From Leucocoprinus leucothites (Eukaryota; Basidiomycota; Agaricomycetes; Agaricales; Agaricaceae), in NCBI GenBank assembly GCA_013368445.1, contig JAACJO010000007.1, positions 2,046,001 to 2,110,000 of the forward strand: a DNA stretch of 64,000 nt, read 5' to 3'. A program made the translations under genes and the position numbers. The notes beneath the pieces are model-generated. The model saw only the letters and a list, made by a program, of their open reading frames with translations, had not been told where the DNA came from and ran no database searches. Below are positions 61,083-64,000 of this stretch, in pieces (position 1 is the first letter of the stretch; every line of letters starts with the position of its first letter).

Positions 61083-61504
61083 ATGTTCAACAAACTCACA
61101 ACACTCTTCGTTGTTTCTCTTGCCGCCACCACTACTTTCGCGGCCCCGGTCACCACCCAACAACTCGCCACCTCTGAGAAGACTACTCGAGGGCTCACCT
61201 CAGGTGGGCCTGGAGGTCTCGATAGTTTTCTTGGGGTGGTACACTTAGTGGTTCAGATACTAGTGAAGGCTTCAGCAGTTCAGTCACTGGACTCTTGACT
61301 GGCGCAGTTGCTGGTACTGCCGGCAGCATGGCCAGACAACTTAGCGGAGGTACCCTTGGAGGTGTTCTTGGAGGTACCCTTGGAGGTACCCTTGGAGGTA
61401 CCCTTGGAGGTGCTCTTGGAAGTGCCCCTGGAGGTACTCTTGGGGGTACTCTTGGTACTGCCGAAAGCGAGATCAGCCATGTCGCTAGTGGCCTCCACGT
61501 TTGA
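61083..61504 (+). CDS. Small secreted protein with GGTL tandem repeats
   Basis: Two exons (61083-61203 and 61257-61504) give 122 aa. The signal peptide is MFNKLTTLFVVSLAATTTFA, with a likely cut before APV. After the intron comes EGFSSSVTGLLTGAVAGTAG, then about nine four-residue units of type GGTL (including variants GGVL, GGAL and GSAP), and a helix-like end (ESEISHVASGLHV). No Cys. Gly-rich repeats of this kind occur in structural, wall-associated or self-assembling secreted proteins, but no family is named. The intron (61204-61256) is required because the first frame otherwise ends before the repeats. Confidence 0.7.
61346..61453 (+). repeat. 12-bp coding tandem repeat (GGTL units)
   Basis: Nine in-frame 12-bp units of consensus GGAGGTACCCTT. 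The three central copies (61370-61405) are perfect; the outer ones vary, mainly at the third and fourth codons. Such a repeat is prone to copy-number change by slippage. Confidence 0.9.
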
Positions 61505-62751
61505 GAATAGGACTCGCTCCAGTTGTTGTCTTGCACCAAGGTATGTTCCTCTTGTTGCCTGGATTCTTTGAAGTATCTTTTTCTGACACAACGACAAAGT
61601 TTGATTGTCGATTGCCCGAGTCAGTCCAAGATCGAGTTCTAAGATTAAGGATATGTGCATTACGTTGTTGTGGTGCTGTTGTATATGCTCCAGTAGTCAT
61701 GCCGTCCATTGTATCTTTGTTCGTAGAATGCAATCTTTATTAACTACTAAGTATGGATCAGCCGCAAAGGAGTTGAGCGCTCAGTTCTTCGAGCGCCCAT
61801 TAGCACTGCAACCAACTACACCAACTAGTCGCCCTTAAATTATCAAGAACTTGCACACCGCCTCTGTCTGCCGGGCTCATTTACTCAATACTACTTGATT
61901 AGCACCAACAGTGAATTTCCTGTGTGGCGGCAACAGCAGATGGTTCTATATCGATTAATTGGCAGAACCCCACCCCTTAAGTTACAGCCTATTTGGTGAT
62001 TCTAGTTACAGTGTGCCGGGCACTGGAGAATTACCCAAGGTTAACTTGGGCCTCGGAATTAAGATATCAGAAAGACCAATCTCCTTCGTACTTGGGCAAC
62101 GCAGGATTTCCTCGTATGTGCTTTCCACCATATGGATACTTAGCGGTTCTCAAATTCCGGTTCCGAGCTTCTCTTGTTTTTCTGTCCAAACTGCTCTCGG
62201 CAGACTTGGGTGTGCTGGAAGTCACGGTTACCGGATTATTAGACACCTTTGACCCTCTACATAATATAACAGACCAAATACCCATGCGCTGGATTGGGGA
62301 ACCTGAGTTTAGTTGGGTCAATCTAGGTGATTAGATATAAAGTTCTCACCGGTATGGGGGTGAAGCTCGGGGCTTGGCTTTGCAAGGACTTGGGTGGAGG
62401 GTAATTATAGAGGTCCCCTTGATCATCTGACTCACCAGAAACACAGCCCAAAACTCGTTACTTTCATGCACATAAATGCCGACTCTGATGGAGTCATTCA
62501 TAGTCATATTGCGAAAACCCTATCCTCAAATGTGGCTGAGCCGAGTTCTGACGTACCGATAAGTATCAAGCAGAGGATATTCATTAACGAGAGAACGAGA
62601 GCATGGACATGAGTGCATATACTTTCCCGAAGAGCATATGAATTGTACATATGGAAGGATATTTGTGTGTAAGGGCAGGCGGGGAGGAAAGGGTAGATGC
62701 ACAAAGGGATTGGGGACAAAAATGCTACGTGACGACTGAAAAACCCAACAT
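61505..62751. other. Intergenic, no supported gene
   Basis: This is the shared 3' region of the secreted-protein gene (plus) and eL19 (minus). Plus frames at 61959-62334 lack motifs and splice support. Nothing else was recognised. Confidence 0.5.
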
Positions 62752-63566
62752 TTACTCCTGGGCATCTTCGTGCTCGATGGCGATGAGTGCCTGGCGCTTT
62801 TCGGCAATGCGGGCAGCACGGCGCTCGCGAACGGCCTAAGGGCAGTGGATAAGAATTGAAATATATCGAATAAGAGAGAGGGGATCCACACACCTTGTTC
62901 TTGACACGGCGAGCCTCCATCTGGTCCGCAAGGACCTTGGTACGGTTCTTCTCGGCCTTAGCCTTGTGAATGAACTCCATCAACACACGCTTGTTCTTGA
63001 AAACATTACCCTTCGACTTCTGGTAAAGGGAGTGGTAGCTGGGGGATAGGTTTTAGCGACATCATCAAATGAGTACCAGCCCAATCCTATTTCCGAGTCC
63101 CTGGTGGTATAGGATTCCAAACTGGTGGATAACATCGTTACTCACAGGTGCTTATCGATCTTTCCTGCATCCCTGTATTTCCTCAACAATCTCCGGAGAA
63201 CCCTCTGTCTCCTCATCCACTGCACCTTGGTAGGCATACGAGCATCGGCGGTACCCTTTCTCTTACCGGGACCTGTGTGCCTTCCCTTCCTCTTTGCAGC
63301 CAAGAGCTCTTGTGTGCGAGCGCGAGAGTGGACAGTGGTGGGCTTGATAATCACACGGCCATCCTTGATGAGCTTCTTGACGTGCGTGCGGGAGTTGGCA
63401 TTGCCAATCTCGGCCTGCTCGGCGGGATCGAGCCAGATTTTACGCTTGCCAACGCCGGCGACGCTGGCGGCGAGGCGTTTTTGAGAACGGAGGTTGACTA
63501 AATGATGCCTGTATTAGTATATCGTGCAAAACTGGAGGATTTTGAGGCCTGGTTTCGCTCACCCAT
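62752..63566 (-). CDS. RPL19: 60S ribosomal protein eL19 (L19)
   Basis: Four coding exons (63563-63566, 63146-63497, 62894-63038 and 62752-62835) give 194 aa. The first holds only ATGG. The sequence [71 protein letters not shown] and the long basic C-terminal helix are unmistakable for eL19, a component of the large subunit lying near the eB12 bridge to the small subunit. A short upstream intron (63581-63643) would make the start-codon exon about 18 nt long in total. Early introns near the start are usual for fungal ribosomal protein genes. Confidence 0.96.
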
Positions 63567-64000
63567 CGTTCGTTTCGGGTCTAAGAAATACAAGGGACAG
63601 TGAATTAGCAGTCGAACAACGGCAAGACAGCGATGAAGCTCACCTTGGTCTTGAGGAGAACGTCAATGAGTGCACACACGAAGACGGAGTTGCGGCGGTG
63701 TCTGCGATTACGTAAGAAAGCCACAGTGAACCTTATTTCCATGAACTAGATAGTTGATGTAAGCCCCGCTCGAGCCACTAGCCGGCCTACTTCGGCATTT
63801 CGCCGTCCGAAGACCCCCAGCTTCGGGAATACATTTTGTTTTCAAAGATTTCACTCTTCACCGAACAACTTCCTGGACGTTTGGGCGTAAGTCCTGCAAC
63901 CCGCAACGTCCGTTGTGTGAATGTCCCGGGTATCAAAAGCTCCATGCTTTAGCCTCGGACTACGATCCTCCGAACACCGGTCTTCTGAACGTCTTTGATC
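63567..64000. other. eL19 5' UTR and promoter
   Basis: On the minus strand, 63581-63643 has intron ends (GTGAGC...TTTCTTAG) and is a likely 5'-UTR intron of eL19. Beyond about 63720 nothing was recognised. Confidence 0.45.

Noticed and set aside
61195..61660. Minus-strand frames with PRVPPR or TSKG/TSKS repeats
   Set aside because: Mirror readings of the 12-bp GGTL repeat on the other strand.

Overview
The window is nuclear DNA of a filamentous basidiomycete, most likely an Agaricomycete. The main evidence is gene structure. Nearly every gene is cut by many short introns (about 45-75 nt, GT...AG, with CTAAC/CTGAC-type branch points). The gene set includes Agaricomycete-type F-box/LRR proteins, Kre9/KNH-like Ser/Thr-rich membrane proteins, an expansin-like double-psi-barrel protein, an oligopeptide transporter and small secreted proteins. 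I rebuilt exons by hand from the sequence and kept a junction when the reading frame closed and the protein matched family expectation. Coordinates given as start-end cover the coding span including introns; exon lists are in the evidence. No bacterial-style operons, CRISPR arrays, rRNA genes or intact transposons were seen.

Layout. 1-2.3 kb: 3' part of an F-box protein gene with two F-box-like modules, followed by an F-box relic. 3.4-10.8 kb, all on the minus strand: C2H2 zinc-finger protein, an unknown protein, a Kre9-like membrane protein, Mediator subunit 9, and an unknown protein. 11.0 kb: a tRNA-Val-like gene. 11.4-12.5 kb: a tyrosine phosphatase. 12.7-17.1 kb (minus): CAND1, completely reconstructed in 16 exons. 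18-22.5 kb: D-2-hydroxyacid dehydrogenase, F-box/LRR protein, ADAL-type deaminase. 22.5-26.2 kb: gene-poor. 26.3-30.3 kb: two FKBP12 paralogues separated by 2.8 kb of gene-poor DNA. 30.9-34 kb: GST-like protein, APC11, coiled-coil protein. 34.1-38.5 kb: oligopeptide transporter. 39.8-48.7 kb: GT25 glycosyltransferase, expansin-like protein, CSN7, a Ser-rich protein, and a protein made only of two MIT domains. 49.5-55.9 kb: a small secreted protein and a 937-aa low-complexity protein. 57.3-58.9 kb: VPS4. 59.7-63.6 kb: a small acidic protein, a GGTL-repeat secreted protein, and ribosomal protein eL19.

How the genes relate. Four loci belong to the cullin/RING ubiquitin-ligase cycle: CAND1 (substrate-receptor exchange), CSN7 (deneddylation), APC11 (RING subunit of the APC/C) and F-box proteins (SCF receptors). 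VPS4 and the MIT-MIT protein share intron positions, so the latter looks like a local derivative of the VPS4 N-terminus. The two FKBP genes share all four internal intron positions and phases and are a local duplication. The strongest candidate for something undescribed is the AAA-less tandem-MIT protein at 47.9-48.7 kb. Other notable points are three GC-AG introns, a polar substitution in VPS4 pore loop 1, and an Rbx1-like Asp zinc ligand in APC11.
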